From the NCBI GenBank assembly GCA_031266635.1, contig JAISAN010000001.1:1-15802 (forward strand): DNA of 15,802 bases. The letters are read 5' to 3'. The position numbers and the translations under genes were made by a program. This DNA is from Treponema sp. Its GTDB lineage: Bacteria; Spirochaetota; Spirochaetia; Treponematales; Breznakiellaceae. Numbering within the stretch: the stretch's first letter is position 1; each line of letters starts with the position of its first letter. A model generated the notes under the pieces. The model saw only the letters and a program-made list of their open reading frames with translations. It had not been told where the DNA came from and ran no database searches. Below, in pieces: positions 14,725-15,802 of the stretch.

Positions 14725-15015
14725 TTAATTGCCTGTAACGATGGTGGTTATTTTGACCTGCGCGAGGGTCGTTTCAACACGCTGTTCTACGGTGGCAATT
14801 CTGGTAACCCCGCCGTTTGCGGCGGCGGTGGACAGGGACATATCTCCCTTGGTTACTATATAGCCTACACCCGGAATGAGTGTAACGACAGCGGTTGCTT
14901 CCCCGGTTTTTGGTCCCACCGGATTATCGGTAATGGAAACCGGAGTCGTAATTGTGGAACAGGCCGCCAGTGATAAGGCCGCCAGCGCCAAAACAGCAAA
15001 AACAAATTTCTTCAT
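14725..15015 (-). CDS. TRL-like family lipoprotein, third copy
   Basis: A 96-residue protein. MKKFVFAVLALAALSLAAC is a lipoprotein signal peptide (Cys19). The mature part holds the signatures shared with its two neighbours: NPVGPKTGEA near the start, TAAANGGVTRIATVEQRVE in the middle and TTIVTG at the end. These resemble the TRL-like family (small lipoproteins with AAKNGGI, a TVD-like strand and a C-terminal YTTIVxG), whose function is unknown. It is the most divergent of the three: IATVEQ replaces IATVD, and the segment between the motifs (VVTLIPGVGYIVTKGDMSL) differs. The ATG has AGGAGA six bases upstream. A terminator follows 11 bp after the stop. Confidence 0.82.
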   Translation of the reverse strand: MKKFVFAVLALAALSLAACSTITTPVSITDNPVGPKTGEATAVVTLIPGVGYIVTKGDMSLSTAAANGGVTRIATVEQRVETTLAQVKITTIVTGN

Positions 15016-15041
15016 ATCGGTTCTCCTTGTTTTTTACCGGA

Positions 15042-15350
15042 CTACTGACCGGTTACGATGGTGGTATACGTGATAGTTCTCAGAAAAACTTTGTTTACCA
15101 CTTCGGTACGAATATCCACGGTAGCGATCCGTGAAATCCCGCCGTTCTGGGCGGCTTTGTAGGCGCTGGCGTCAATCGAATAGTTGAACGGAAAAACGCC
15201 AAGTATTATCGTTACCGATTCGGATTGTTCACCGACTTTTGTGCCAACAGGGTTGTTGGAAACATCGACAGGCGCGGTAACCGTGGTGGTACACGCCATG
15301 AACATGAAAAGGGCCAAAATAGCCGCAAGAACAAAAACGCTTTTTTTCAC
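15042..15350 (-). CDS. TRL-like family lipoprotein, second copy
   Basis: A 102-residue protein. MKKSVFVLAAILALFMFMAC gives a lipoprotein signal peptide with Cys20. The core reads NNPVGTKVGEQSESVTIILG, then KAAQNGGISRIATVDIRTE and a terminal YTTIVTGQ, the TRL-like pattern. It begins with GTG, with AGGAGG five to six bases upstream; the leading GTG AAA AAA matches the MKK start of both neighbours. Only 12 bp separate it from the stop of the first copy, and 26 bp from the third copy, so the three form one transcript. The loop between the two conserved halves is about eight residues longer than in the first copy, with Phe- and Tyr-rich VFPFNYSIDASAY. Confidence 0.83.
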   Translation of the reverse strand: MKKSVFVLAAILALFMFMACTTTVTAPVDVSNNPVGTKVGEQSESVTIILGVFPFNYSIDASAYKAAQNGGISRIATVDIRTEVVNKVFLRTITYTTIVTGQ

Positions 15351-15362
15351 AGGTTCCTCCTT

Positions 15363-15647
15363 TTACTCGCCGGTTACAATGGTCGTGTAGGTTACACTGA
15401 AACCAAGGATGCTTTTGACCCGCAAATCGACCGTTGCGATCCGGGTAATACCGCCGTTCTTTGCCGCGGTCTGCAGACTATAATCCGCATTTCCGCCCAA
15501 CGCGCCGCCGAAATTAAGGGTTCCCGACGCCTCGCCGACTTTTGTTCCTACCGGATTGTTGGTAAGATCAACCGGCACGGTGGTTGTACATCCGGCTATT
15601 GCCATAACAACCAGAGCTGTGAGAAAAACCGGTACGATTTTTTTCAT
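15363..15647 (-). CDS. TRL-like family lipoprotein, first copy
   Basis: A 94-residue protein and first gene of the tandem array. MKKIVPVFLTALVVMAIAGC is a lipoprotein signal peptide (Cys20). The mature part, with NNPVGTKVGEASGTLNFGG, then ADYSLQTAAKNGGITRIATV, ILGFSVTYTTIVTG, is the closest of the three to the TRL-like family pattern, including the ILG before the last strand. ATG 15647 has AGGAGG five bases upstream. A small perfect hairpin (15676-15692) and an AT-rich stretch lie before it and probably hold the promoter of the unit. Paralogue number and divergence suggest an old duplication with specialisation; what the proteins bind is unknown. Confidence 0.85.
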   Translation of the reverse strand: MKKIVPVFLTALVVMAIAGCTTTVPVDLTNNPVGTKVGEASGTLNFGGALGGNADYSLQTAAKNGGITRIATVDLRVKSILGFSVTYTTIVTGE

Positions 15648-15675
15648 AAAATCCTCCTGTTAGAAAATAAAATAA

Positions 15676-15692
15676 ACAGGGATACTCCCTGT
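15676..15692. promoter_or_regulatory. Small perfect hairpin or operator before the TRL-like unit
   Basis: ACAGGGA (15676-15682) and TCCCTGT (15686-15692) are exact reverse complements around TAC. It lies 29 bp before the first lipoprotein start, next to an AT-rich tract (15663-15675) that could supply a -10 box. It may be an operator or a leader hairpin. Confidence 0.4.
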
Positions 15693-15703
15693 AACGCACA
15701 ATG

Positions 15704-15748
15704 GGAAAAAATAAAAAGCCGGAATATTCCGCTGACGGATATTCCGGC
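15704..15748 (-). terminator. Intrinsic terminator of a gene entering from the right
   Basis: GCCGGAATA (15718-15726) pairs with TATTCCGGC (15740-15748); the stem continues after a bulged T with TCCG and CGGA around CTGA. On the minus strand it is followed by TTTTTATTTTTT. It would end a minus-strand transcript coming from beyond the window; a TAA at 15772-15770 could be that gene's stop, but only ten codons are visible. Confidence 0.8.
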
Positions 15749-15802
15749 GTGGATGGAAGATGAGAAAAATTAAAAATTATGGTTTTGGCAAAATTTACAC
15801 GG

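Noticed and set aside
15770..15802. Ten codons ending in TAA on the minus strand at the right edge
   Set aside because: The spacing to the terminator at 15704-15748 would fit the end of a gene, but too little sequence is visible to call one.

Overview
The window looks like chromosomal DNA from a spirochaete, most likely a Treponema-type organism. The basis is a moderately GC-rich sequence with many lipoproteins whose signal peptides end in loose spirochaetal lipoboxes (FSC, SAC, GAC, AAC, MAC, AGC), a Mla/MCE lipid transporter without a MlaC gene, a stand-alone TrpB2, and hairpin-rich repeats between genes like those I associate with termite-gut treponemes. The genus call is inference; no rRNA or tRNA lies in the window. 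I see no CRISPR array, transposase, integrase or phage gene.

Layout. 1-2468 (minus) is a hybrid sensor histidine kinase (membrane segment, GAF, PAS, HisKA, HATPase, REC, REC) that runs off the left edge. Divergent from it, 2530-5968 (plus) is a tight four-gene unit: MlaE-like permease, MlaF-like ATPase, MlaD-like MCE protein, and a TPR lipoprotein. At 5986-6040 a promoter overlaps a perfect 19-2-19 inverted repeat that also holds the ribosome binding site of trpB2 (6045-7424). 7425-7891 has no gene I believe in; it holds a perfect hairpin, a ~272-bp compound inverted-repeat element and a GC-rich hairpin. 7892-9820 (minus) is a DEAD-box RNA helicase with a DbpA-type C-terminal domain. Divergent from it is a small DUF4234-type membrane protein (9998-10396). 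After another hairpin-rich spacer comes lon (10675-13056), the ATP-dependent protease.

13129-15647 (minus) is a block of six small lipoprotein genes in two transcription units. Upstream are three tandem, diverged TRL-like lipoproteins (15647 down to 14725), closed by a strong intrinsic terminator. Downstream is a coupled trio, 14675 down to 13129: two lipoproteins I do not recognise and a PEGA-like lipoprotein. A strong terminator at 15704-15748 separates this block from whatever lies to the right.

How the parts relate. The MlaE/F/D genes make an inner-membrane ABC module for moving lipids between membranes; the TPR lipoprotein behind them may be an envelope partner. Lon and the helicase are housekeeping proteostasis and RNA-remodelling genes. 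The least explained content is regulatory or structural: the trpB2 dyad, a family of GGGA..CTCTrAAAA hairpins near gene ends, the compound repeat at 7494-7765, and the repeated octamer AAACAGCC in front of lon.
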